Origin: Candidatus Latescibacterota bacterium
GTDB taxonomy: Bacteria > Latescibacterota > UBA2968 > UBA8231
Reading direction: 5' to 3'
NCBI GenBank assembly: GCA_022826515.1
Contig: JAJDUT010000086.1
Location: forward strand, 1-17,010
Length of the DNA stretch: 17,010 nucleotides
Position numbers and translations under genes: made by a program
Shown: piece by piece, positions 6,784 to 14,131 of the stretch
How the letters are laid out: the number at the start of each line of letters is the position of its first letter
Numbering within the stretch: position 1 is the stretch's first letter
Notes under the pieces: generated by a model
The model's input: only the letters and a program-made list of their open reading frames with translations
Database searches by the model: none
Told to the model about the DNA's origin: nothing

Positions 6784-7059
6784 TAAGTCTTTGTTTTTCA
6801 ATGACTTACGTAATAATACAGAATGGAACTGGAAGCAGGATGTGAGCAGAGCGGCAGGCTTTGTCTGCGGCAACGGCATCGCAAATGTGAGGTGATGTAT
6901 CATCTTCCAGTTCGTCCTCCGACGGGCGGAACAGCAAGCTCCGCTTCAGGGCTACAAGCATAAGGAAACGCGAAAAGGGTTGTCAAGAGAAAATTTAGCG
7001 TACCCTGCCGCAAGCCACATCCCTTCCTTAACATACCGATGTTATACATAGGCATCTCA

Positions 7060-7097
7060 GGATGCTTCGACTCCGCTGGGCTACGCTCAGCATGACC
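7060..7097. repeat. Dispersed-repeat-like palindromic sequence
   Basis: The segment contains GCTTCGACTCCGCT and CTACGCTCAGCATGAC. It resembles the short intergenic repeats of the type CTTCGACT...CGCTCAGGATGAC that are common in many environmental bacterial genomes. ATGCT (7062-7066) and AGCAT (7089-7093) could pair. No second copy exists in this window, so the call rests on recognition only. Confidence 0.4.
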
Positions 7098-7177
7098 AGC
7101 AAGAACAATCGTGGCGATTGCGGTCTACGACCCGTTTGCCTAATCTGAGATACTGTGCAAAGAAACCAATGCGCCTT

Positions 7178-7205
7178 TTGACTTATCGGCCCGCCGCCAT
7201 ACCTT
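7178..7205 (+). promoter_or_regulatory. Weak candidate promoter for the oad operon
   Basis: TTGACT (7178-7183) and TACCTT (7200-7205) are separated by 16 bases, about 33 bases before the oadG start. The -35 match is good and the -10 match is poor, so this is tentative. Confidence 0.22.
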
Positions 7206-7238
7206 AATGTATTTCACTTTCCGCACAGCCACTTAGAT

Positions 7239-7490
7239 ATGAACCAACTCGCACTCGACAATCCTCTCGCACAGGGATTAGACCTAGCCTTCGTGGGCAT
7301 GAGCATCGTCTTCACTGCCCTAGTATTAGTCAGCGTTTTTATCGCTGTCTTGCCGAGGATCCTCGCCGCGATCCACCCCTATATCCCCCCAGCCCAACTG
7401 CACACGCAGAGTCATAGCAAAGAAAACGACGCACCCGCCATCGCCGCGGCCATCGGCTTCGCTCTGCACGCGCGCCGCCAAAACGACTAA
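7239..7490 (+). CDS. oadG: Oxaloacetate decarboxylase gamma subunit (OadG family)
   Basis: This 83-residue protein has one N-terminal membrane helix (about 17-42, FVGMSIVFTALVLVSVFIAV) and a hydrophilic tail with a proline patch and AAAIGFALHA near the end, as in OadG subunits (PF04277). OadG anchors the biotinylated alpha subunit to the membrane beta subunit of the sodium-pumping decarboxylase. It is first in a three-gene operon. Its stop lies six bases before the beta subunit ATG. No clear ribosome binding site is visible before its own ATG. The size and gene order (gamma, beta, alpha) support the assignment more than sequence identity alone does. Confidence 0.85.
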   Translation: MNQLALDNPLAQGLDLAFVGMSIVFTALVLVSVFIAVLPRILAAIHPYIPPAQLHTQSHSKENDAPAIAAAIGFALHARRQND

Positions 7491-7496
7491 TCGGCC

Positions 7497-8624
7497 ATGG
7501 AAATTCTCCTCGAATTCCTCAGCACCACGGCCGTGGCCAACATGTCGGGCGGCAACCTGTTGATGATCTTCATCGGCGCGATCTTCATTTCTCTGGCCAT
7601 CCGCAAGGACTACGAGCCGCTGCTGCTGCTACCCATCGGCTTTGGCTGCATCGTGGGTAATCTCCCGTCTATCTCCAGCATGGCCATCGGGGTGTACGAC
7701 AAAGGCAGTGTGCTCTACTACATCTACTTCGGCGTCAGTCAAGGGATCTTCCCACCGCTGATTTTTCTCGGCATCGGCGCGATGACCGATTTCTCGATCA
7801 TGCTCTCCAGTCCCCGGCTGGTGCTGCTAGGGGCCGCGGCGCAGACGGGCATTTTCCTGACCTTGATCGGCGCACTCTACCTAGGCTTCACGCCGTCCGA
7901 GTCCGGGGCTATCGGCATTATCGGCGGAGCCGACGGGCCAACGGCGATCTTTCTCGCAGCCAAGCTAGCTCCTCACCTGCTCGGGGCCATTGCCATTGCC
8001 GCGTACTCCTATATGGCCTTGGTACCAGTAATTCAGCCGCCGGTAATGAAACTTTTGACCACCCGCAAAGAGCGGCTGATTCGCATGAAGCCCCCGCGCG
8101 AGGTGTCGCAGCGCGAAAAGATCATCTTTCCCATCGTCGCTTTCCTCATCTGCGCGCTCCTCGCCCCAGGCGCAATCGGCTTGCTCGGCATGCTGTTCTT
8201 CGGCAATCTGCTCAAGGAAAGCGGCGTCACCGAGCGCTTGGCCCAGACCGCCCGCACCTCGATGGTCGATATCGTCACCATCCTCCTCGGATTCTCGGTC
8301 GGCTGCTCAACCCAAGCCCAGACCTTTCTCACGCCGCAATCGGTACTCATCTTCAGCCTCGGTGCCCTGTCCTTTGCAGTCGCCACGGCCAGCGGCGTGC
8401 TCTTTGCCAAGTTTTTGAACCTCTTCACCAAAGACAAAATCAACCCCCTCGTCGGCGCTGCCGGGGTCTCGGCCGTGCCCGACTCGGCCCGCGTGGTGCA
8501 GATGATGGGCCAGCGCGAAGACCCCAATAACTACCTGCTGATGCACGCAATGGCCCCCAATGTCGCCGGGGTCATCGGCTCGGCCGTAGGTGCCGGCGTC
8601 TTGTGGTCCGTGCTGGTGGGATAG
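7497..8624 (+). CDS. oadB: Sodium-translocating decarboxylase beta subunit
   Basis: This 375-residue polytopic membrane protein is the ion pump of biotin-dependent decarboxylases. It removes CO2 from carboxybiotin on the alpha subunit and uses the energy to export sodium ions. Visible family marks are GGADGPTAIF at 143-152 (with the conserved Asp, D146, implicated in ion coupling), INPLVGAAGVSAVPDSARVV near 315-334, and NNYLLMHAMAPNVAGVIGSA near 344-363 close to the C-terminus. Length is typical of the family (about 370-430). It sits between gamma and alpha with very short gaps, so the three are co-transcribed. The family also serves methylmalonyl-CoA and glutaconyl-CoA decarboxylases. The pyruvate-carboxylase-type alpha subunit next door points to oxaloacetate. 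Confidence 0.95.
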   Translation: MEILLEFLSTTAVANMSGGNLLMIFIGAIFISLAIRKDYEPLLLLPIGFGCIVGNLPSISSMAIGVYDKGSVLYYIYFGVSQGIFPPLIFLGIGAMTDFSIMLSSPRLVLLGAAAQTGIFLTLIGALYLGFTPSESGAIGIIGGADGPTAIFLAAKLAPHLLGAIAIAAYSYMALVPVIQPPVMKLLTTRKERLIRMKPPREVSQREKIIFPIVAFLICALLAPGAIGLLGMLFFGNLLKESGVTERLAQTARTSMVDIVTILLGFSVGCSTQAQTFLTPQSVLIFSLGALSFAVATASGVLFAKFLNLFTKDKINPLVGAAGVSAVPDSARVVQMMGQREDPNNYLLMHAMAPNVAGVIGSAVGAGVLWSVLVG

Positions 8625-8641
8625 ACAACGAGGATGCGACC

Positions 8642-10447
8642 GTGAACAAGAAAAAAGTTCGCTTCATGTGTACCGCCTTCCGCGACGGTTTCCAGTCGGT
8701 CTATGGCGCGCGCGTTTTCACGTCCGATTTTCTGCCGGCCGTCGCCGCGGCCAAGGAAGCTGGCATCGACTATTTCGAGGCCGGCGGCGGGGCCTGTTTC
8801 CAATCGTTCTATTTCTACTGCGGCGAGGATGCCTTTGCCGCGATGGACGCCTTTCGCGCAACAGTCGGCCCGGACGCCGACCTCCAGACCTTGGCGCGGG
8901 GAGTCAACGTGGTCGGCCTCGAATCGCAGCCGAGTGACATCATCAAGCTCCACGCCGAACTCTTCAAAAAGCACGGCATCACCACCATCCGCAATTTCGA
9001 CGCGCTCAACGACGTCGATAACCTCATCTACTCGGGGCAGTGCATCGTCGATGCCGGGCTCAAACACCAAGTCTGCGTCACGCTGATGGAACTGCCTCCG
9101 GGCTGCACCGGTGCCCACGACGCGGCCTTCTACACCAAGACCTTGCGCCAGATACTAGACGCCGGCATCCCGTACGACGCAGTCTGCTTCAAGGATGCCT
9201 CGGGCACGGCCGTACCCTCCAAAGTCTATGAAACCATCTCCGAGGCACGCCTCATGCTGCCCGAGGACACCTTCATCCACTTCCACACGCACGAAACAGC
9301 CGGTATTGGCGTCAGTGCCAACATGGCCGCCCTCGACGCTGGGGCCGACGCCATCGACTTGTCTATGGCTCCCTGCTCCGGCGGCACCTGCCAGCCCGAC
9401 ATCATCGTCATGTGGCACGCGCTGCGCGGCTCCGACTACGACCTCGACATCGACGTCGACAAGGTCCGCGACGCCGAGGAAGTCTTCAAGGAGTGCATGG
9501 CCGACTACTTCCTGCCGCCCGAAGCAGTAGCCGTGGAACCGATGATTCCCTGGAGCCCCATGCCCGGCGGCGCGCTGACGGCCAACACCCAGATGCTGCG
9601 CGACAACGGCATCATGGACAAGTACCCGGATATGATCAAGGCCATGCGCGAGGTCGTCGAAAAGGGCGGGTTCGGCACCTCGGTGACGCCGGTCTCGCAA
9701 TTTTACTTTCAGCAGGCTTTCAACAACGTCATGTTCGGCCCGTGGGAGCGAATCGCCGCGCCCTACGGCCAAATGGTCTTGGGCTACTTCGGCAAGACGC
9801 CGGTCGCACCCGACCCTTCGGTCGTCGAAATCGCCGCCCAACAGCTCGAGCTAGAGCCAACGACCCAAAAGCCGCTCGAACGCAACGACGCCGACCCGAA
9901 CAAAGGCGTCGAACCGGCCCGCAAACAACTGCAGGAAGCCGGCCTTGAAGAGACAGACGAAAACATTTTTATCGTCGCTGCCTGCCAAGACAAGGGCCTC
10001 GCCTTCCTCAAGGGAGAAGGCGAAATCGGCGTGCGCAAGGTAGAAAAAGAGCAAAAAGAAGAAGCCCCGACTGACGGTCCGGCGCACTATGCAATCACCG
10101 TCGATGGCCGCCGCTATGCCGTGGCCATTGACGGCGATACGGCCACCGTGGATGGCCGCCGCTTCCAAGTCAGCTTGGAGCAGGAGCAATCGACAGATGC
10201 GGCTCCTTCTTCACCAGCACCCAAAGCCGGCGATGGCACGCCAGTGCCAGCCCAGATGCCCGGGAAAGTAATCCGCCACCTCGTCCAAGTCGGCGACCAT
10301 GTGGAAGCGGGCGACGGAATCATCGTACTCGAAGCCATGAAAATGGAAATGCCAGTAACAGCTCCCGTCGGAGGCACGGTCGCCGATATTTTGGTCCATG
10401 CCGGGGATCAGGTGGCCGACGGACAGGTGTTGGCGCGCATAGGCTGA
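8642..10447 (+). CDS. oadA: Oxaloacetate decarboxylase alpha subunit (biotin carboxyltransferase)
   Basis: This 601-residue protein has a pyruvate carboxylase-type carboxyltransferase domain (about 1-390), a conserved middle domain (about 390-475), and a C-terminal biotinyl domain (about 530-601). The active-site metal and catalytic residues are in place: D15 in FRDGFQS, K184 in CFKDASG, and H215/H217 in FHTHETAG. The biotin lysine is K567 in EAMKMEM. I chose GTG 8642 because AGGA lies seven bases upstream; the frame itself is open further left. The enzyme transfers CO2 from oxaloacetate to biotin and hands it to the beta subunit. Odd points are CTAFRDGFQS where classical enzymes read DTTLRDxxQS, and APCSGGTCQP where they usually read SGGTSQP. 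It therefore belongs to a divergent branch and its exact 2-oxo acid substrate is not certain. Confidence 0.93.
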   Translation: MNKKKVRFMCTAFRDGFQSVYGARVFTSDFLPAVAAAKEAGIDYFEAGGGACFQSFYFYCGEDAFAAMDAFRATVGPDADLQTLARGVNVVGLESQPSDIIKLHAELFKKHGITTIRNFDALNDVDNLIYSGQCIVDAGLKHQVCVTLMELPPGCTGAHDAAFYTKTLRQILDAGIPYDAVCFKDASGTAVPSKVYETISEARLMLPEDTFIHFHTHETAGIGVSANMAALDAGADAIDLSMAPCSGGTCQPDIIVMWHALRGSDYDLDIDVDKVRDAEEVFKECMADYFLPPEAVAVEPMIPWSPMPGGALTANTQMLRDNGIMDKYPDMIKAMREVVEKGGFGTSVTPVSQFYFQQAFNNVMFGPWERIAAPYGQMVLGYFGKTPVAPDPSVVEIAAQQLELEPTTQKPLERNDADPNKGVEPARKQLQEAGLEETDENIFIVAACQDKGLAFLKGEGEIGVRKVEKEQKEEAPTDGPAHYAITVDGRRYAVAIDGDTATVDGRRFQVSLEQEQSTDAAPSSPAPKAGDGTPVPAQMPGKVIRHLVQVGDHVEAGDGIIVLEAMKMEMPVTAPVGGTVADILVHAGDQVADGQVLARIG

Positions 10448-10481
10448 CAACTGCTCCGCAGCGGACGGGAGGTGAATAGTC

Positions 10482-10667
10482 ATGGATGCCTATCAAGAAT
10501 TGATTGACAGCATACGAGAGAGCCGAAGGCGAATGTCAGAGGAATGCAACCACGATCCCGGCCAGCTATTAGAGTACTTGCAGTCTTTTAATGCCAGATA
10601 TTCAAAGCAAGTTGAGTTATTTCAAAATCGTGCCGCCGACGGATTGGTCGTGGCACTAAGCAGGTAG
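10482..10667 (+). CDS. Small unknown 61-aa protein
   Basis: This short gene has a good ribosome binding site (GGGAGG at 10467-10472, nine bases before ATG) and lies 34 bases after oadA. The product is predicted to be helical and charged (ELIDSIRESRRRMSEECN near the N-terminus) with no cysteine pair, signal or membrane segment. I do not recognise the family. It could be a small regulatory or antitoxin-like protein, given the DUF433/DUF5615 pair facing it, but nothing in the sequence proves this. Its stop codon lies inside a 9-bp palindrome shared with the convergent gene. Confidence 0.6.
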   Translation: MDAYQELIDSIRESRRRMSEECNHDPGQLLEYLQSFNARYSKQVELFQNRAADGLVVALSR

Positions 10668-10694
10668 GCGACGATGTATCGAGCGCGTCGCCTA
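10665..10694. terminator. Bidirectional hairpin overlapping two convergent stop codons
   Basis: TAGGCGACG (10665-10673) and CGTCGCCTA (10686-10694) form a perfect 9-bp stem with a 12-base loop. The TAG at each outer end is the stop codon of one of the two convergent genes. There is no T tract, so it may end transcription in a Rho-assisted way or protect the 3' ends. Confidence 0.5.
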
Positions 10695-11054
10695 ATCGGT
10701 CGCTGGCGGCGGCTGGGAGATGCGAATCCGCCCGCCGCGAATCGTGATGATCGCCTGCTTTTCAAGCGCCTGCCGATGCCGCTCAAGCAACTCGGCCATT
10801 AAGGCGATGCGTTGCCCGGTCGGCACGTCCGGGAGGCGCACTAGCCCCGCGTGTGGAACTTCCCAAACAAACACCAGCTTGCCGAAGTCAGTATCAATCG
10901 TCACTAGAATTCTCTGTTCGCTAGCGGCGATTTCAAGCAACGCCCGATCACCTGGGTCCGGTCCAAGCTCACGCGACTCGACGACGTCATGCCCTTGGCC
11001 ACGTAACCACTCGGCTAGCAGGTGACCAGCACACCGGTCGATGAGGAATCTCAA
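10692..11054 (-). CDS. DUF5615 PIN-like protein, putative toxin
   Basis: This 120-residue protein begins RFLIDRCAG and has the acidic residues typical of Mut7-C/DUF5615 PIN-like nucleases: D6, D33/D36 in GPDPGDRALL, and D54/D56 in VTIDTDFGKL. Family members are thought to be the toxin (probable RNase) of toxin-antitoxin pairs with DUF433 proteins. The start TTG (11054-11052) overlaps the DUF433 stop as TTGA, indicating translational coupling. The open frame extends upstream, but that part is a shadow of the DUF433 gene. Family assignment is confident and toxicity is inferred from the family. Confidence 0.85.
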   Translation of the reverse strand: MRFLIDRCAGHLLAEWLRGQGHDVVESRELGPDPGDRALLEIAASEQRILVTIDTDFGKLVFVWEVPHAGLVRLPDVPTGQRIALMAELLERHRQALEKQAIITIRGGRIRISQPPPATD

Positions 11055-11299
11055 GATGCTTCTATGGCCACGGCTGACAGCGTATCGTGCGAGATCACCG
11101 CGTGTGCGTAGGCGACACACGCCTGTAGGTCGGCCTCTTCGAGTTCAGGATAATCGGCTAAAATGGCCTCTGGCTTCACACCTTGGGCTAACAAGCCTAG
11201 GATGAGTTCCACCGAGATACGCATGTCGCGAATAATGGGCTTGCCATCGAAAATATCTGGGTGCACCGTGATGCGCTTGAGGAGTTCGGGATGGGTCAT
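11051..11299 (-). CDS. DUF433 protein, putative antitoxin
   Basis: This 82-residue protein carries the DUF433 pattern: ITVHPDIFDGKPIIRDMRISVELIL near the start, then LADYPELEEADLQACVAYA. These are small winged-helix-like proteins usually encoded directly before a DUF5615 protein and regarded as the antitoxin and operon repressor. ATG 11299 is chosen because GGAG lies about eight bases upstream; an in-frame extension to 11329 has no ribosome binding site. It overlaps the next gene by four bases. Autoregulation is expected from the family but no operator was identified. Confidence 0.88.
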   Translation of the reverse strand: MTHPELLKRITVHPDIFDGKPIIRDMRISVELILGLLAQGVKPEAILADYPELEEADLQACVAYAHAVISHDTLSAVAIEAS

Positions 11300-11426
11300 A
11301 TTTGCACTCCGTGGTGGGGTCGGTCGCAAGGCTGCGTAACGTCAGCTAATCTAAATTAGAACTTCCAAGACGACGCCTAGCACGTCAACAGCCCCTTCTT
11401 TACATGGAGGTGCTAGCACACATAAC

Positions 11427-12134
11427 CTAAGCCACATCCCCAGTCCACACCTCGCGCCGCGTCCCATCGTCTTCGCGCAGCAGCAGTTGTCCGGCTGCGC
11501 CAAAGCCCAGCACCACGCCCGTGTACTCACCGACTGCGACGTACTGGCCTAAGTTGGCGCAGTGCGATTCCCACGCCGCACTCAGCGCAGCAAAGCCTCC
11601 TCTTTCCCAGCGCCCGATCCACACCTGCAAATGCACCAGCAACTCGTCCAGTGCTCTTTCGACATCGCGCTCGGTTCCCGTCTCAATCCGCAGCGAGGTA
11701 GCGGGCTGGCCTATGGCCGCGGCCTCGTCGGCATCCATGTTGACGTTGAGGCCGATTCCAAGGACGATCCCATTGCAGCGCTCGGCCAAAATGCCGCAGA
11801 TCTTGCGGTCGCCCACTAGCACGTCATTGGGCCACTTGGTCTGCGCCGCCAAGCCATTTTCCTCCAAATAGGCGACCACGCCCAAGGCCGCGGCCTGCGG
11901 CAGCGACAGGAACTGCAATGGCGACGCATCGCTGTGCAACAGCGTGGAAAAGGTCAAATTGCGGCCGGGCCGGGCGAGCCATTGTCGCTCGTAGCGGCCT
12001 CGACCAGCGGTCTGAGAACGAGCGGCGAGCACGAAGCCGTCGGGCAGGTCCCGGCCCTCCCGCAGCCACTCGACCAAGGTCGTATTGGTTGAGGGCAACT
12101 CGTCGTGCCACTGGGGTTTTTGGAATCGCATCAT
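11427..12134 (-). CDS. birA: Biotin-[carboxyl-carrier protein] ligase, no DNA-binding domain
   Basis: This 235-residue enzyme makes biotinyl-AMP and attaches biotin to the lysine of carrier domains. Key motifs are STN at 15-17, QTAGRGRYERQW near 41-52 (biotin/ATP loop), KWPNDVLVGDRKICGIL at 100-116, and GIGLNVN near 126-132. A C-terminal SH3-like domain ends at TGDVA. The N-terminal helix-turn-helix of bifunctional BirA is absent, so it is a group I ligase and not a repressor. It lies 1 kb from oadA, whose EAMKMEM lysine is a natural substrate. TATACT sits three bases before the ATG, which suggests a leaderless message. It is transcribed divergently from the phoX-like gene. Confidence 0.95.
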   Translation of the reverse strand: MMRFQKPQWHDELPSTNTTLVEWLREGRDLPDGFVLAARSQTAGRGRYERQWLARPGRNLTFSTLLHSDASPLQFLSLPQAAALGVVAYLEENGLAAQTKWPNDVLVGDRKICGILAERCNGIVLGIGLNVNMDADEAAAIGQPATSLRIETGTERDVERALDELLVHLQVWIGRWERGGFAALSAAWESHCANLGQYVAVGEYTGVVLGFGAAGQLLLREDDGTRREVWTGDVA

Positions 12135-12137
12135 TTT

Positions 12138-12143
12138 AGTATA
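12138..12143 (-). promoter_or_regulatory. Candidate -10 box of birA, possibly leaderless
   Basis: On the minus strand TATACT is followed by AAA and then ATG ATG. If it is used as a -10 box, transcription would begin at or next to the start codon. No good -35 box is visible upstream and no ribosome binding site precedes the ATG. Confidence 0.3.
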
Positions 12144-12168
12144 GCAATTCGAGCGGTGGATCGTCTTG

Positions 12169-12208
12169 TGCGTCCTATTCTGCGTCTATCTGCGTCCATC
12201 TGCGGATC
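12169..12208 (+). repeat. Short tandem repeat, 10-base unit (TCTGCGTCCA-like)
   Basis: Units TCTGCGTCTA (12179-12188), TCTGCGTCCA (12189-12198) and TCTGCGGATC (12199-12208) follow an imperfect unit at 12169-12178. It resembles the dispersed ATCTGCGTCCATCTGCGG-type intergenic repeats found in many bacteria. It lies between the divergent birA and phoX-like genes. Confidence 0.6.
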
Positions 12209-12271
12209 ACCTTGTACATGATGTAAGATTGCTATCTATGGACAAAGGTCGTGCGCCGGGAAAGTTCGCAT

Positions 12272-12301
12272 TTGACCATGAGATGTTCCTCTCGGTATTT
12301 T
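12272..12301 (+). promoter_or_regulatory. Candidate promoter of the phoX-like gene
   Basis: TTGACC (12272-12277) and TATTTT (12296-12301) are separated by 18 bases, and the start codon follows at 12358. Both boxes fit the housekeeping consensus fairly well. No Pho-box-like direct repeats were seen. Confidence 0.35.
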
Positions 12302-12357
12302 TATACAAGTCCCCTTCAAGTTGCTCTCATGCCTCATTAGCTATCGGAGACAATCCC

Positions 12358-13743
12358 ATGCCTGTTTCTAGACGCCAATTCCTCAAAAGCGCGGCGGCCG
12401 TTTCCATCGGCTTTGCCGGCCTCCATCGCCACCTCGCTTGGGGCGCTCCAGCGCCCGCGCCCGAAAATAGCTTTGGGCCGCTCGTGCCCGATCCCGGAGG
12501 CATCCTCGACCTGCCCGAGGGATTTAGCTATCGGTTTCTCGCACGCGCTGGCGAACTCATGGACGACGGCCTGCGATTGCCGGGCGCAGCCGACGGGATG
12601 GCTGCCTTCCCCGGACCAGAGGGTCGCGTCGTTTTGGTGTGCAACCAAGAGCTGAGTCCCGGGTCGAAAGAAGCCGGTGCCTTCGGCGATGACAACGAAA
12701 ATTTGGGCAAACTGCCCAAAGAAGATCTGTACGACTGGGGCCAAGGCGAGATGCCGTCCTTGGGCGGCACCACGAACATCGTGTACAACGCGCAAACCGG
12801 CGCAGTGGAGCGGAAATTTCTCAGCTTGGCCGGCACGGTGCGCAACTGCGCCGGCGGGCCGACCCCTTGGCATAGCTGGATTAGCTGCGAAGAGACCACC
12901 CAGCGGATCGAAGGGCCGATCGAAAAAGACCACGGCTACAACTTCGAGGTCCCCGCTACCGCAGAAATCGGCCGCGCCGCACCCGTGCCGCTCAAGGCCA
13001 TGGGGCGCTTCGTACACGAGGCCGTCGCCGTAGATCCCCGCTCGGGAATCGTCTATCAAACCGAAGATACCGGCGACAGCTTGATCTATCGCTACATCCC
13101 CGATGCACCGGGCAAACTAATAGCCGGGCGGCTACAAGCCTTGGCCGTAATCGACCATCCCGGCTTGGACACCCGCAACTGGGACAAAGCACTGATAAGC
13201 CCAGGCGAGTCGCTCGCCGTGCGCTGGGTCGATATAGAAAACGTCGAGTCGCCGGACAACGACTTGCGCATTCAGGGGTTTGAAGGCAAGGGCTGCGCCC
13301 GCTTTGCCCGCGGCGAGGGCATGTGGTACGGCCACGATGCGATTTACTTTGCTTGCACCAGCGGCGGCAGCAAAAAGAAGGGGCAGATCTTCCGCTACCA
13401 TCCCAGTCCGCACGAGGGCACTGCCGATGAAGGCAAGGCACCGGGGACGCTCGAACTGTTCGTCGAGCCGAACGACGGCGACCTAGTCGACAACGCCGAC
13501 AACCTCACGGTCTCGCCCTTTGGCGATTTGATCGTCTGCGAGGACGGCAGCGGGGAAAACAACTTGGTCGGCGTAACGCCCGCCGGCCAGATATACCGCT
13601 TCGGCCACAATCGCATGAACAATTCCGAGTTCGCTGGCGCGACCTTCTCGCCCGACGGTCAAGTGCTCTTCGTCAACATCCAGCATCCCGGCACCACGCT
13701 GGCCATCTACGGCCCTTGGGGTCAGCGGCGGTCTGACGGCTAG
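12358..13743 (+). CDS. PhoX-family (DUF839) protein with Tat signal, putative phosphatase
   Basis: This 461-residue protein belongs to the PhoX/DUF839 family of secreted, metal-dependent alkaline phosphatases. The N-terminus has a twin-arginine signal (SRRQFLKS, R5-R6) followed by a hydrophobic stretch, so it should be folded in the cytoplasm and exported by Tat. Family-like segments include CNQELSPGS, CAGGPTPWHSWISCEET, FVHEAVAVDP with QTEDTGDSLIYRY, DNADNLTVSPFGDLIVCEDG and TFSPDGQVLFVNIQHPG. ATG 12358 has GGAGA seven bases upstream. The open frame extends left through a short tandem repeat, which is not coding. The role would be phosphate release from organic phosphates, but many DUF839 proteins are uncharacterised, so enzyme activity is inferred. 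Confidence 0.88.
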   Translation: MPVSRRQFLKSAAAVSIGFAGLHRHLAWGAPAPAPENSFGPLVPDPGGILDLPEGFSYRFLARAGELMDDGLRLPGAADGMAAFPGPEGRVVLVCNQELSPGSKEAGAFGDDNENLGKLPKEDLYDWGQGEMPSLGGTTNIVYNAQTGAVERKFLSLAGTVRNCAGGPTPWHSWISCEETTQRIEGPIEKDHGYNFEVPATAEIGRAAPVPLKAMGRFVHEAVAVDPRSGIVYQTEDTGDSLIYRYIPDAPGKLIAGRLQALAVIDHPGLDTRNWDKALISPGESLAVRWVDIENVESPDNDLRIQGFEGKGCARFARGEGMWYGHDAIYFACTSGGSKKKGQIFRYHPSPHEGTADEGKAPGTLELFVEPNDGDLVDNADNLTVSPFGDLIVCEDGSGENNLVGVTPAGQIYRFGHNRMNNSEFAGATFSPDGQVLFVNIQHPGTTLAIYGPWGQRRSDG

Positions 13744-13984
13744 CGCGACGACAAACTCCCTGAACAGCTTATTGAAATTCCCCATTAATTTAACGTGTTA
13801 CCGTGAGTTCGGGCTGCGCGTCGTCTAATTGAAGCCTTCCCTCGGTTTTTAGGGCTAGGTCTTTCGGTTGGTGGCAAATTAACCCTCCTTCCTAGTTGTG
13901 TTATGAATTCGGTTTCATTATGGTATAGGGTTGATTGATTAAACTGGAACCTGTTGGCTTCTAGAAAAATCCTTATAAGTCGTT

Positions 13985-14016
13985 AAAAAAAAAAATGTTG
14001 TACCCCCCCCCCCCCC
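13985..14016 (+). repeat. A11 and C14 homopolymer tracts
   Basis: Eleven A bases (13985-13995) and fourteen C bases (14003-14016) are separated by TGTTGTA. They lie about 220 bases upstream of the surface-protein start. Tract length could vary between cells or reflect sequencing uncertainty. Confidence 0.8.
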
Positions 14017-14131
14017 GCTCAATTTTGCCCCTCGGCTGACGTTTCTTCGGCTCTTTACTCAGGGCCGAATCTTCTTTCCACTATCATTACTTTGGTCGTT
14101 CCTGCAAGGGGCGGAGTCTGTCTTTGCTAAT

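Larger units (their letters stand above)
6653..7238. other. 586-base intergenic region with no convincing gene
   Basis: No frame here looks like a real gene apart from the tail of the 6578-6757 frame. It holds a G11 run (6773-6783), a 10-base inverted repeat GAACTGGAAG/CTTCCAGTTC (6825-6834 and 6904-6913) enclosing smaller hairpins, a short dispersed-repeat-like sequence (7060-7097), and probably the promoter for the decarboxylase operon. Confidence 0.5.

Noticed and set aside
6824..6914. A possible tRNA (including tRNA-Sec) suggested by a 90-base paired segment
   Set aside because: No T-loop GTTCRA sequence, no suitable anticodon arm and no CCA-like end were found on either strand.
8531..10483. 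Several open frames opposite and within the oadA gene
   Set aside because: High G+C genes produce long antisense frames. None shows family motifs or ribosome binding sites.
11377..11416. CTAGCAC/GTGCTAG inverted repeat upstream of DUF433 that resembles the core of the repeats at 3812 and 4249
   Set aside because: Only seven bases are shared and the loop is 26 bases, so chance similarity is likely.
12166..12357. Upstream extension of the phoX-like frame
   Set aside because: It translates a tandem repeat and lies before both the candidate promoter and the Tat signal. ATG 12358 has a good ribosome binding site.
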